NCBI GenBank assembly: GCA_963785155.1
Contig: CAWAUB010000016.1
Span: forward strand, 1-64,000
Length of the DNA: 64,000 nt
Reading direction: 5' to 3'
Source: DASUSH01 sp963785155
GTDB taxonomy: Bacteria; Actinomycetota; Thermoleophilia; Solirubrobacterales; 70-9
Of this stretch, positions 35,889 through 44,564 are shown piece by piece. Under the pieces are notes generated by a model. It was given only the letters and a program-made list of their open reading frames with translations, did not search any database and had not been told where the DNA came from. The position numbers and the translations under genes were made by a program. Position 1 is the first letter of the stretch. Every line of letters begins with the position of its first letter.

Positions 35889-36151
35889 ACCCGCCGTCTG
35901 ACTAGGCCGGCTGCGCCTTCGACCCGAGGGGCGCGATTCGGAAAACCGTCTTCCTGCTTTGCATGGAAGCAGCTACGCACCGCGGCGGCCGCAACGCGCG
36001 CGAACGTCTCTGATACCTCTATATGCGGCGTCGGGACGTTCACCGGGTATGGACCCGTTCGCTCGGGACGAAAAGCAGAAGCTTTCGCTTTCATAAAGCC
36101 GAAGCGTAATGACGGACGTTCGCGATCGCGCCCCATGCGCGTACGGCCGCC

Positions 36152-37000
36152 TCAGTACTCGTAGAAGCCGGCGCCGGCCTTTCGGCCGAGCTTGCCCTCG
36201 CTGACCAGCTCGACCAGCCGTCCCGGTGGCGTGTGGGTGGCGTCGCCGCTGTCGGCGTGCAGCGCATCCCCGATCGCCTCGGCGACGTCGAGGCCGACGA
36301 AGTCGAGCAGCCGCAGCGGCCCCATCGGGTGGCCGGTGCCGAGCGTCATGCATTCGTCGACGTCGGCCGCGCTCATCCCGGTTCGCTCCATCATCCGCAC
36401 CGCGTCGAACAGATAGGGGAAGAGCAGCCGGTTGACGACGAAGCCGGCCTGGTCCGGGACCTCGACCGCGTGCTTGCCCAGCAGTTCGCACCAGGCGCGG
36501 GCGCGCTCGCCCGCGCCCTCGCGCAGCGACGGTGGAAGGCAGAGCTCGACCAGGTCCATCTTCGGCACGGGGTTGAAGACATGCAGGCCGAGGACACGAT
36601 CGGGGTGGCCGCTGCGCTCGCCGATCTCGCCGATCGAGAGCGACGACGTGGTCGTCGCGAGATCCGCCTCGGCGGCCACGTCGCCGAGCCTTGAGAGGAG
36701 CTCCGCCTTCGCCTCGGTCTCCTCGACGATCGCCTCGACGATGACGTCGCAACCTGCGAGATCGGCCTCGGCGGTGGTGACCGTCACGCGCTCGACCTGA
36801 GCGCCGTCGACCTTGCCGCAGATCGCCTCGAGGGTCTCCCTCGCCCGTTCGGCCGACTCGTCGCTGCGCGCGAGCAGGGTCACCTCGCCGTGCTCGCTCG
36901 CGCATGCGGCGAGGCCGCAGGCGATCGTGCCGGAACCGGCGATCGCGACTGTGTGATACCCGTCCGCTGGACTCAAGGGGCGACGCTTACTATCACGCAC
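36152..37000 (-). CDS. 3-hydroxyacyl/3-hydroxybutyryl-CoA dehydrogenase
   Basis: 282 residues. NAD-binding AIAGSGTIACGLAACASEHG, catalytic region GLHVFNPVPKMDLVELC (His and Asn-Pro), and the C-terminal domain NRLLFPYLFDAVRMMERTG with GHPMGPLRLLDFVGLD are diagnostic for the HBD/PaaH family. It oxidises 3-hydroxyacyl-CoA with NAD in beta-oxidation or butyrate-type pathways. The only plausible start is a GTG at 37000, two bases from the divergent MmpL start at 37003. Both genes then need leaderless transcripts, or one start is elsewhere. Confidence 0.92.
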   Translation of the reverse strand: MRDSKRRPLSPADGYHTVAIAGSGTIACGLAACASEHGEVTLLARSDESAERARETLEAICGKVDGAQVERVTVTTAEADLAGCDVIVEAIVEETEAKAELLSRLGDVAAEADLATTTSSLSIGEIGERSGHPDRVLGLHVFNPVPKMDLVELCLPPSLREGAGERARAWCELLGKHAVEVPDQAGFVVNRLLFPYLFDAVRMMERTGMSAADVDECMTLGTGHPMGPLRLLDFVGLDVAEAIGDALHADSGDATHTPPGRLVELVSEGKLGRKAGAGFYEY

Positions 37001-37002
37001 CG

Positions 37003-39258
37003 ATGCTGAGACGGGTCTCCATCTTCTCCGCCGGTCGCCGTTCGAAGTGGGCCGTGATCGCGGTCTGGGTGATCGCCGGCTTCGCGCTTTTCGGCTTCCA
37101 GCCGAAGCTGCAGGAGGCGACGACCAACGAGAACGAGGCGTTCCTGCCGGAGACCGCCGAGTCCACCGAGGTGAACGAGATCCTCGACCTGCGGTTCGAG
37201 GACGGCAACGAGGTCGACGCGCTGATCGCCTACAACCGCGCCGGCGGCCTGACCCCGGCCGACGAGAAGCGGATCACCGCCGACGCGCTCGAGATCGCCG
37301 CTGTCGAGAAGCCCGATCCCGGCGCGACGTGCAGCGCCTCGGAGGTGAAGGGCGTGCTGGCCGTGGTCGATCCCTTCGCCGGCCCCGTGTGCGGCGCCGA
37401 GAACCTGCCCGGCGCCGGGAGCCGCGAGCAGTCGGCGGCGGCCGGAGCCGTGCCGGCGCCCCCAGGGGGCGAGCCTGAGACACCGGGCGCCGAGTCGGTC
37501 TCGAAGGACAACTCGACCGCGCTCGTCCTCGTCCGCACGAACGCCGACAAGTCGGACGACATCATCGACAACGTCGAGGTGCTGCGCGGGATCGCCCCCG
37601 AGCCGAACGCAGCCGAAGGGGAGCTCGGTGCCTACGTCACCGGGATCGCGGGGATCATCGCGGACTCGATCGAGGTCTTCGAGTCGATCGACACGACCCT
37701 TCTCCTGGTCACGGTCACGCTTGTCCTGGTCCTCCTGCTCGCGATTTACCGCTCACCTGTGGTCGCGCTAGTCCCGCTCTTCGTCGTCGCGATCGCCTAC
37801 GGCATCGCGGCCGCCGCGGTCTACGGACTGGTCCAGGCCGGCGCGGTCGAGGTCAACGGCCAGACGACGAGCCTGCTCATCGTCCTGATGTTCGGCGCCG
37901 GCACCGACTACTGCCTGCTGATCGTCTCGCGGTATCGCGAGGAGCTGCGGATTTTCGAGGACAAGCACGAGGCGATGGCGCATGCGACCGAGCGCACCGG
38001 CCCGGCGATCCTCTCGGCGGGCGCCACCGTCTTCGCCGCGATGCTGATCCTCTCGCTTGCCGACTTCAAGGCGACGCAGACGATGGGCCCGGTTCTCGCG
38101 CTCGGGATCGCGATCATGCTGCTCGCCGGGCTGACGCTCCTGCCGGCGGTCCTCTCCGCCCTCGGCCGCAACGCCTTCTGGCCGGCGATCCCGAAGCACG
38201 GGACCGAGCAGCGCCAGCCGCTCGGAGTCTGGCGTCGGGTCGGCCATTTCGTCCACGACCGGCCGGTCTTCGCGATCGTGGCCTCCGTCGTCTTCCTCGG
38301 GCTCGGCGCGCTCGGCAGCTTCCAGGACCGGGGGGTCATCGACTTCGGCGAGGGCTTCCGTGACCCGCCGGAATCGGTCGAGGGCCAGCAGCTCCTGGAG
38401 GAAACGCTCTCAGGCGGCCAGATCGCGCCGACCACGATCCTCGTTTCCCCCGAAGCGGCGGCGCCGGTGGCGTCGGCGATGAACTCGCTCGAGGGCGTCG
38501 AGTCGGCGGTGCCGGCGGGCGAGAGCACGGAGGGCGAGCCGCTGGTCCGGATCGAGGTGACGCTCGCCTATGACCCGTTCTCCGACGAGGCGAACGACCT
38601 CGTTCCGGAGATCAGATCGACCGCGGCCGAGGCGGCGGGCGGCGCGACCGTCCTGGTCGGAGGGACCACGGCCGAGAACTTCGACACGACCGAGACCCTG
38701 CGCTCCGACGCGAAGCTGATCGTGCCGCTGATCCTGCTCCTGATCTTCCTGATCCTGTGCGTCCTCCTGCGCGCGCTGGTCGCGCCGCTCTACCTCGTTG
38801 CGACCGTGGTCCTCTCCTATGCCTTCGCGATCGGGGCCTCGAACATCATCTTCACGGAGATCTTCAACCAGCCCGACGGCGACCCCGGCCTGCCGACTTT
38901 CGCCTTCATCTTCCTCGTCGCGCTGGGCGTCGACTACAACATCTTCCTGATCAGCAGGATCCGCGAGGAGGCGCAGTACCGCGAGGTCCACGACGCGGTG
39001 ATCACGGGGCTGGAGCGGACCGGGGGAGTGATCACGAGCGCCGGCCTGATCCTCGCGGGCACCTTCTGCGCGCTGATGACGCTGCCGCTCGAAACCCTCT
39101 TCCAGCTCGGCTTCACCGTCGCGCTCGGCCTGCTCGTCGACACCTTCCTCGTCCGCACGATCCTCGTCCCCGCGATCGCGTTCAAGCTGGGCGAGAAGAA
39201 CTGGTGGCCCGGCGGCCGCTCGACGCAGCCGATCGGCCCGCCGTCGGAGCCTGATTGA
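37003..39258 (+). CDS. MmpL/RND-family membrane transporter
   Basis: 751 residues. Two repeats, each with one N-terminal helix, a large extracytoplasmic domain and five more helices. The Asp-Tyr proton-relay motifs GAGTDYCLLIVSRYREE and ALGVDYNIFLISRIREE are intact. Family members in actinobacteria export lipids or related hydrophobic molecules. Its neighbours are hydroxyacyl-CoA dehydrogenase (divergent) and thiolase (60 bases downstream), so a lipid-linked cargo is plausible. Its stop codon lies inside the palindromic operator preceding thiolase. Confidence 0.9.
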   Translation: MLRRVSIFSAGRRSKWAVIAVWVIAGFALFGFQPKLQEATTNENEAFLPETAESTEVNEILDLRFEDGNEVDALIAYNRAGGLTPADEKRITADALEIAAVEKPDPGATCSASEVKGVLAVVDPFAGPVCGAENLPGAGSREQSAAAGAVPAPPGGEPETPGAESVSKDNSTALVLVRTNADKSDDIIDNVEVLRGIAPEPNAAEGELGAYVTGIAGIIADSIEVFESIDTTLLLVTVTLVLVLLLAIYRSPVVALVPLFVVAIAYGIAAAAVYGLVQAGAVEVNGQTTSLLIVLMFGAGTDYCLLIVSRYREELRIFEDKHEAMAHATERTGPAILSAGATVFAAMLILSLADFKATQTMGPVLALGIAIMLLAGLTLLPAVLSALGRNAFWPAIPKHGTEQRQPLGVWRRVGHFVHDRPVFAIVASVVFLGLGALGSFQDRGVIDFGEGFRDPPESVEGQQLLEETLSGGQIAPTTILVSPEAAAPVASAMNSLEGVESAVPAGESTEGEPLVRIEVTLAYDPFSDEANDLVPEIRSTAAEAAGGATVLVGGTTAENFDTTETLRSDAKLIVPLILLLIFLILCVLLRALVAPLYLVATVVLSYAFAIGASNIIFTEIFNQPDGDPGLPTFAFIFLVALGVDYNIFLISRIREEAQYREVHDAVITGLERTGGVITSAGLILAGTFCALMTLPLETLFQLGFTVALGLLVDTFLVRTILVPAIAFKLGEKNWWPGGRSTQPIGPPSEPD

Positions 39259-39268
39259 CCAGTCAATC
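39253..39268. promoter_or_regulatory. TetR-like operator before thiolase
   Basis: GATTGACCAGTCAATC: 7-base perfect inverted arms around CA. The 17-mer TGACCAGTCAATCGGTA at 39257-39273 is repeated exactly at 46899-46915 before acyl-CoA dehydrogenase. Shape and gene context match TetR-family regulators of fatty acid degradation (FadR type). Regulator gene not in the window. Confidence 0.65.
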
Positions 39269-39317
39269 GGTAACCCTGGTGGCAGAGATTTGGAACTGAG
39301 CCGAGGAGGCGACTGAG

Positions 39318-40517
39318 ATGGGAAGCAACGGTGGCAACTTCCAGGGCCGCGAGGTAGTGATCGTCGAGGCGGTCCGGACCCCGGTCGGCCGCGGACACGA
39401 GGAGAAGGGCTACTACAAGGACACCCACCCCTCGAACCTGCTCGCCAAGGTCTACTCCGAGCTCTTCAACCGCACCGGCGTCGACCCCGCCGAGGTCGAG
39501 GACGTCGTCGCCGGCTGCGTGCAGCAGTTCGGCGAGCAGGGCTTCAACATCGGCCGCAACGCCTGGCTCGAGGCCGGCCTGCCGATCGAGACCGCCGCGA
39601 CCACCGTCGACCGCCAGTGCGGCTCGGCCCAGCAGGCGGTGAACTTCGGTGCCGCGCTCGTCGCCTCCGGCGTCCACGACGTCGTCGTCGGCGGCGGAGT
39701 CGAGCACATGGGTCACATCTCCTTCGCCGACGGGATGCAGGTCATGGAGCAGCACGGCGCGGCGTTCTCGCCGGAGCTCCTCGAGAAGTACAACCTGATC
39801 CCGCAGGGCCTCTCCGCCGAGATGATCGCCGACCAGTGGGAGATCCCGCGCTCCGAGCTCGACGAGCTCGGGCTCGAGTCGCATCAGAAGGCCGCAAAGG
39901 CGACCGAGGAGGGCCGCTTCGAGCGGGAGATCGTCCCCTTCCAGGTCAACGGCGACACCTACGTCACCGACCAGGGCATCCGGCCCGATACGAGCCTCGA
40001 GAAGCTCTCGAGCCTGAAGCCGGCCTTCAAGGAGGACGGCAAGATCACCGCCGGCAACTCCTCGCAGGTCTCCGACGGCGCCGCCGCGGTGCTGCTGATG
40101 ACCCGCGAGAAGGCCGACGAGCTCGGCCTGAAGCCCCGGGCCAAGATCGTCGATCAGACCACGGTCGGCGTCGACCCCGTGATCATGCTGACGGGCCCGA
40201 TCCCGGCGACGAAGAAGATCCTCGAGCGCAACGGGATGCAGATGTCGGACATCGACCTGATCGAGATCAACGAGGCCTTCGCCTCGGTCGTCGCCGCCTG
40301 GCGCCGCGAGCTCGATCCGGACATGGACCGCGTCAACGTCAACGGCGGCGCGATCGCGCTCGGCCACCCGCTCGGCTCGACCGGCGCCCGGCTGATCACG
40401 ACGCTGCTGCACGAGATGGAGCGCTCCGACAAGGAAATGGGCCTCGTCACGATGTGTTGCGGTGGCGGGCTCGGTACCGGGCACGCTGATTCAGCGCGTC
40501 TGAGCCAGGAAGCCTGA
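39318..40517 (+). CDS. Acetyl-CoA acyltransferase (thiolase), extra base near the end
   Basis: 399 residues as read. Start ATG with GAGGAGG 8 bases upstream. Catalytic Cys101 in TVDRQCGSAQQA, His in NGGAIALGHPLGSTGAR and the second Cys in VTMCCGGGLGTG are present, so it is a type-II degradative or biosynthetic thiolase. The last residues (HADSARLSQEA) are atypical. Removing one G from the GGG run at 40479-40481 restores the canonical GTGTLIQRV ending with stop at 40501-40503, so the C-terminus is probably a one-base error. Regulated by the operator at 39253. Confidence 0.93.
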   Translation: MGSNGGNFQGREVVIVEAVRTPVGRGHEEKGYYKDTHPSNLLAKVYSELFNRTGVDPAEVEDVVAGCVQQFGEQGFNIGRNAWLEAGLPIETAATTVDRQCGSAQQAVNFGAALVASGVHDVVVGGGVEHMGHISFADGMQVMEQHGAAFSPELLEKYNLIPQGLSAEMIADQWEIPRSELDELGLESHQKAAKATEEGRFEREIVPFQVNGDTYVTDQGIRPDTSLEKLSSLKPAFKEDGKITAGNSSQVSDGAAAVLLMTREKADELGLKPRAKIVDQTTVGVDPVIMLTGPIPATKKILERNGMQMSDIDLIEINEAFASVVAAWRRELDPDMDRVNVNGGAIALGHPLGSTGARLITTLLHEMERSDKEMGLVTMCCGGGLGTGHADSARLSQEA

Positions 40518-40557
40518 AACCTCTGCTCGACTCCCGGCAACCGATAAGCGGGAGGCG

Positions 40558-40604
40558 CCGCCGGAAGCGGACGCGAAGCGGAGCATTCCGGCGGTTTTAT
40601 TTAT
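40558..40604 (+). terminator. Rho-independent terminator after thiolase
   Basis: CCGCCGGAA (40558-40566) pairs with TTCCGGCGG (40586-40594), followed by TTTTATTTAT. The loop contains GGACGCGAAGCGGAG, repeated in the terminator-like structure at 63892. Confidence 0.85.
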
Positions 40605-40619
40605 CCGGCGGTTTGAGCA

Positions 40620-41240
40620 ATGACCGACCTTGAGTCGACGGCGTATCTCCGCAAGCAGGACCCCGTCCTGCGTGGTCTGATCGACGCGCAGGGGCCGATC
40701 GATCCGGAGACGGATCGGCGGGGGTCGCGGCCGGACCCCTTTGTCGCCCTGAGCAGGGCGATCGTGGGCCAGCAGGTCTCGACCAAGGCGGCGGCGTCGA
40801 TCTGGGCGAAGTTCGAGGGGCTCTTCCGGGGCCCTCCGACCCCGCAGAAGGTCGCGAGGGCCAAGGATGAGCGGTTGCGCTCGGCCGGCCTCTCCGGCGC
40901 GAAGGCCTCCTACGTCAAGGACCTTGCCAGACACGTCGTGAGCGGCGAGCTCGACCTCGAGCGGATCGGCGAGCTGGCCGACGAGGACGTGATCGCGGAC
41001 CTGATCGAGATCAAGGGAATCGGCCGTTGGACCGCGGAGATGTTCCTGATCTTCCACCTCGGCCGCCCCGACGTGATCTCGGCCGGCGACCTTGGCATCC
41101 GCCGCGCGATCGAGATCGCATACGGCCTCGACGAGCTCCCGGGCCCGACCGACATGGAGCGGATCTCGGACCCCTGGCGGCCGCAACGGACCCTCGCCTG
41201 CCTCTACCTCTGGCGCTCGCTGGACAACACACCGACCTGA
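40620..41240 (+). CDS. DNA-3-methyladenine glycosylase II-like (HhH-GPD)
   Basis: 206 residues. FVALSRAIVGQQVSTKAAASI opens the HhH-GPD fold; the helix-hairpin-helix and catalytic Asp are in IKGIGRWTAEMFLIFHLG and DVISAGDLGIRRA. No iron-sulfur cluster cysteines, as expected for AlkA-type rather than Nth-type enzymes. It excises alkylated purines in base-excision repair. It starts right after the thiolase terminator and has no clear ribosome binding site. Confidence 0.92.
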   Translation: MTDLESTAYLRKQDPVLRGLIDAQGPIDPETDRRGSRPDPFVALSRAIVGQQVSTKAAASIWAKFEGLFRGPPTPQKVARAKDERLRSAGLSGAKASYVKDLARHVVSGELDLERIGELADEDVIADLIEIKGIGRWTAEMFLIFHLGRPDVISAGDLGIRRAIEIAYGLDELPGPTDMERISDPWRPQRTLACLYLWRSLDNTPT

Positions 41241-41291
41241 GTCGTCCGCTAGGTTGCCGCGACCCGCAACCGAGCACCATTAGGAGAGAAC

Positions 41292-41777
41292 TTGAGCAAG
41301 CGCATCCTGATCTTCGTCGTCCCGATCCTCGCCGTTGGCCTGATCGCCGCCGGCTGTGGCGGCGACGACGACGAGACGACCAGCAGCACCACCTCCACGA
41401 CCACCGGCGCGTCCGGAGCGACCGGCGCCACTGGTGCGGGCGGTGACTCCGACGTCGTCGCTCAGGTCAACGCGCTCTGCAAGTCCACCGACAAGGACAT
41501 CAACGCCGCGTTCCGCGACAACCTCGGGAGCGGTGAGCCGAGCCCGGACGAGCTCGACGCGGCCGCCAAGGCCGTGGCTCCGGTGATCAACGACGCGCTC
41601 GATCAAATGCGGGCGGTTGACGGTGCTGAGGACGACGAGGGCGTGTCCGCGTTCATCGACGCCGCGCAGAGCGATGTCGACAAGCTCGAGTCTGATCCGA
41701 CCTCACTCGGCCCGGATAGCTTCGCGGCCGCTGACAAGGCCGCTGAAGAGGCCGGGCTGACGGATTGCGTCGACTAG
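41292..41777 (+). CDS. Tandem lipoprotein 1
   Basis: 161 residues from a TTG at 41292 preceded by GGAGAG. Lipobox LIAAGC after a hydrophobic signal, then GGDDDETTSS and a Ser/Thr/Gly linker. The body is helical and acidic with one early Cys (VNALCKST) and one at the end (LTDCVD), able to form a disulfide. The same plan is repeated in the next two genes. Anchored to the outer face of the membrane; function unknown. Confidence 0.75.
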   Translation: MSKRILIFVVPILAVGLIAAGCGGDDDETTSSTTSTTTGASGATGATGAGGDSDVVAQVNALCKSTDKDINAAFRDNLGSGEPSPDELDAAAKAVAPVINDALDQMRAVDGAEDDEGVSAFIDAAQSDVDKLESDPTSLGPDSFAAADKAAEEAGLTDCVD

Positions 41778-41787
41778 AGCTCCGGAC

Positions 41788-42315
41788 GTGAAGCGCACCG
41801 CAGCACTTCTGCTCGCCGCGCTTGCGTTGATCGCCGCCGGCTGCGGTGGCGACGACGACGAGACGACCTCGAGCGACGACGGCAACGCCGAGTTCGTCGC
41901 CGAGGTGACCGGGGTCTGCGACGACATCGGGGGCCGGCTCGCCCTGGCGGCGCAGTTGCTGGCCGCCGACGTGGCGGCCGGCGACAACGATGCCCTCGCC
42001 GAAACGATCGAGAACGAGATCGTCCCGGTCTTCGAGACCCTCGTCGACGACCTCGAAGCGGTCACGCCGCCGGAGGACCAGGCCGACGACTACGAGGCGC
42101 TGGTCGGCAATATCGAGGAGACGGTCAACCTCCTGAAAGACGACCCTGAGGCGTTCATCGGGGCCGCGTCCGGGACCGGGGACGCGTCCTCGGATCTCGC
42201 GCAGGAGATCGAGGCGAACGAGGTGGAGTCCGACGAGCTCGCCGCCTCCCTGGGCCTCCCCGAGAACTGCGGTGAGCCGGAGGGTGGCGCAACCGGCGCG
42301 CCGACGACGCCCTGA
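41788..42315 (+). CDS. Tandem lipoprotein 2
   Basis: 175 residues from a GTG. Lipobox LIAAGC followed by GGDDDETTSS, identical to lipoprotein 1 over this stretch, which indicates recent duplication of the export/linker part. Body: GVCDDIGGRLALAAQL, a helix pair with VTPPEDQADDYEALVGNI, and a C-terminal Cys (LPENCGEP). The VTPPED...EALV helix is also seen in lipoprotein 3 (LTPPEGDEDLVEQFV), so the bodies are homologous. Function unknown. Confidence 0.75.
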   Translation: MKRTAALLLAALALIAAGCGGDDDETTSSDDGNAEFVAEVTGVCDDIGGRLALAAQLLAADVAAGDNDALAETIENEIVPVFETLVDDLEAVTPPEDQADDYEALVGNIEETVNLLKDDPEAFIGAASGTGDASSDLAQEIEANEVESDELAASLGLPENCGEPEGGATGAPTTP

Positions 42316-42812
42316 TGGCGCGGCTTTCGGCGATCCTGCTCGTCGGGCTGACGCTCATCGTCGTGGGCTGCGGCGAAGGTGTCGACGAGTCGTCGACGAG
42401 CACGACGTCCACGACCGGAACCTCCGGCGCGAGCGGGGCCAGCGGGGCCGCCGGGCCGCAATCCGATTTCGCGAAGCAGGCCGATGAGATCTGCCGCGAA
42501 GGCGGCCAGGAGGACGACGCGCTCGCCAAGGAGATCTTCTCGGACCTCGGCCCGAACGAGGAGCCGACGCCGGCGCAGCTCGAGGAGTTCGTCGACGAGG
42601 TCGCACCCTCGATCCAGGACCAGATCGACCAGGTCGCGGAGCTGACCCCGCCCGAGGGAGACGAGGACCTCGTCGAGCAGTTCGTCGACCAGGCGAACCG
42701 CGATCTCGACGCGGTCGAGGAGGACCCGAGCGTCCTCGCGGGTGACACCGACCCGTTCGCGGACACCAGCCAGGTCGCCGAAGAGCTCGGCATCACGGAG
42801 TGCGCGGACTAA
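42315..42812 (+). CDS. Tandem lipoprotein 3
   Basis: 165 residues; ATG 42315 overlaps the preceding stop (TGATG), so translation is coupled. Lipobox LIVVGC, Ser/Thr/Gly linker, then QADEICREGGQEDDALAKEI, LTPPEGDEDLVEQFVDQ and a terminal Cys (ITECAD). Same architecture and Cys positions as the two genes before it. The three may form one extracytoplasmic complex or bind related ligands; nothing enzymatic is visible. Confidence 0.75.
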   Translation: MARLSAILLVGLTLIVVGCGEGVDESSTSTTSTTGTSGASGASGAAGPQSDFAKQADEICREGGQEDDALAKEIFSDLGPNEEPTPAQLEEFVDEVAPSIQDQIDQVAELTPPEGDEDLVEQFVDQANRDLDAVEEDPSVLAGDTDPFADTSQVAEELGITECAD

Positions 42813-42825
42813 GTGTCTTGAGCGC

Positions 42826-43489
42826 CTAGAGCGCCGCGGCGAACTCGACGAACTTCTTCGTATCCCGGTAGGGCGGACCGTGGCCGAGCAGGACGAGCGA
42901 CGGCTCGAGCTCGCCGAGCCGCTTCGCCGAGCGCCGGTTCTCGGCCGGGTCTAGGCGTGAAGAAGTCGTAGGGCAGGCGCAGGCCCGGGATCCCGGTGAG
43001 CGGGTTGGCGGAGTTGAACACGTCGCCCGCGACGAGCACGCGATCCGACTCTCGCCAGAAGGCGACGTGACCGGCGGAGTGGCCCGGCACGTCGAGCACG
43101 GTGAAGCTGCCGATCTCGTCGCCCTCGGATAGATGGCGGTCGACCGGGTGGGCGGGCCCGGTCATCGTCTTGCCGAAGAACTGTGCGATCGGGTGGTCGG
43201 GCTGGCGCTCGCGGATCAGCTCCGGCTTCTCGGCCGCCGGCACGTCGAGCGCCCCGACCCAATACGGGATGCCGAGCTCGCTGCAGACGCGGTGGCTCGC
43301 ACCCTGGTGGTCGGGATGGGCGTGGGTGAGCGCGTGGGCGGTGATCTCGTGGCCCTTGAGCTGGCGCAGGATGCGCCCGCCCGCGAAACGAGTCGCGGCG
43401 TCGATCAGGACCCCGTCGATCACGTAGACGTTGATCCCGTTCGGCGGGAAGCCGCTCAGCTGGAAGACGCCTGGGGCGAGTTCCTTCAT
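42826..43489 (-). pseudogene. Metallo-beta-lactamase-fold hydrolase, one frameshift
   Basis: ATG 43489 overlaps the methyltransferase stop (ATGA). Zinc motif HAHPDHQG, then LDVPGHSAGHVAFW and VLVAGDVF are intact. After YDFFTP near 42955 the frame shifts by one base; the restored end is DPAENRRSAKRLGELEPSLV, LLGHGPPYRD, stop at 42826-42828. The motif order is that of general MBL-fold thioesterases or lactonases (glyoxalase II-like). About 220 residues when restored; probable consensus error rather than decay. Confidence 0.82.
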
Positions 43490-44304
43490 CGCTCGCCCTC
43501 GGCCAGCCGGCCGCCGACGAACTGGACCATGCCCGCGAGGCGCTGGTGGATCTCGGCGTAGCCGCGATCGCTGAGCGCCCCGGTCAGCTCGTCCGCCTCG
43601 AACAGGCGCATCCCGCTCGCCATCTCGATCACGGGCTTGAGCGGCGGCAGTGTCAGCTGGCGCCGGACCGAGGCCATCAGAGCGATCCGGCCTCCCGGGC
43701 GGAGGACCCGGGTCATCTCGTCCAGCGCGACTTGGGGGTCGGCGAAGAGGTGGATCGCGGCGAAGCAGCAGACGCCGTCGAAGGTGCCGTCCGCGAACGG
43801 GAGGGCGGTCGCGTCTCCTCGCAGCAGCGCCAGATTCCCGATGCCGGATTCGCGCAGCTCCTCGGCGCCCCGCTCGAGCATCGTGCGGGAGCCGTCGACG
43901 CCGACGACGAGGCCGTCCTCACCGGCGTCGCGGGCGAACTCGCGGGAGAAGTTGCCCGGGCCGCAGGCGACGTCGAGCACCGTGTCGCCGCGGGAGAGGC
44001 CCATCAGCAGCCGCGCGATGCGCACCTCCTCTGCCATCCCGGGGCCGGTGAATCCCTTGGCGACCCGCGCGAGCCCCGGACGCCACCAGCGCTCGTAGAT
44101 CGTGGGCACGATCCTGGTGTTCATCAGCGCCTGTGTCATGCCGGTTCCCGGGACGTCGCCGTCGGCCGCCGGGTCGGCGTTGGTGTCCTCGCCGAGCAGG
44201 TCGAGGTAGCCGTCGGCGGGCCACTCCACGCCCGCCTCGCGAAACTGTTCCGACAGGAGCTCCGCCGCTCGCTCGACGGCGGTTGGGACAGCCTCGCTCG
44301 CCAT
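43486..44304 (-). CDS. Class I SAM-dependent methyltransferase
   Basis: 272 residues. SAM motif I VLDVACGPGNFSREFA, acidic end of strand 2 in VVGVDGS, motif DATALPFADGTFDGV and FDGVCCFAAIHLF follow the UbiE/Methyltransf_11 pattern. An N-terminal extension of about 90 residues (VPTIYERWWRPGLARVAKGF) resembles methyltransferases acting on bulky lipid or quinone-like substrates. ATG 44304 overlaps the upstream 81-residue gene stop by one base; its stop overlaps the MBL gene. Substrate unknown. Confidence 0.88.
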   Translation of the reverse strand: MASEAVPTAVERAAELLSEQFREAGVEWPADGYLDLLGEDTNADPAADGDVPGTGMTQALMNTRIVPTIYERWWRPGLARVAKGFTGPGMAEEVRIARLLMGLSRGDTVLDVACGPGNFSREFARDAGEDGLVVGVDGSRTMLERGAEELRESGIGNLALLRGDATALPFADGTFDGVCCFAAIHLFADPQVALDEMTRVLRPGGRIALMASVRRQLTLPPLKPVIEMASGMRLFEADELTGALSDRGYAEIHQRLAGMVQFVGGRLAEGER

Positions 44305-44549
44305 CAGCGCTTTGGCCCGGCGCCCCGCGGCTCGCCGCTGTGCTGGGCGAGATCGTCGAGCCGCACGATCTGCCGTTCGCCCTCGAGGCGGGCAGGATGG
44401 TCCTCGGGGAGTCGTTCGATCAGGTTCCGGATCCGGTTGCGGATCTGAAGCGCGAAGTGGGGCGTCGCGGGCCCCGCGAGGCTGCGGATGTCCTGGACCG
44501 TCACCTCGTGCGAGGGGCTCAGGCGGTCGGGCCGCTCGGCCTCACTCAT
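44304..44549 (-). CDS. 81-residue hypothetical protein in methyltransferase operon
   Basis: MSEAERPDRL start, then LSPSHEVTVQDIRSLAGPAT, PHFALQIRNRIRNLIERLP and a polar tail. Mostly helical and charged, no export signal. Its position (stop overlapping the methyltransferase start, 15 bases after the cell-wall-binding protein) indicates a genuine coding gene. Not recognised; perhaps an accessory subunit of the methyltransferase. Confidence 0.6.
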   Translation of the reverse strand: MSEAERPDRLSPSHEVTVQDIRSLAGPATPHFALQIRNRIRNLIERLPEDHPARLEGERQIVRLDDLAQHSGEPRGAGPKR

Positions 44550-44564
44550 CGGTGCTGTGTTGGG

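Noticed and set aside
34766..36136. 456-residue minus-strand open frame extending past 35475
   Set aside because: Only its last part is in the coding frame of the broken repeat-family gene; the rest is antisense or intergenic.
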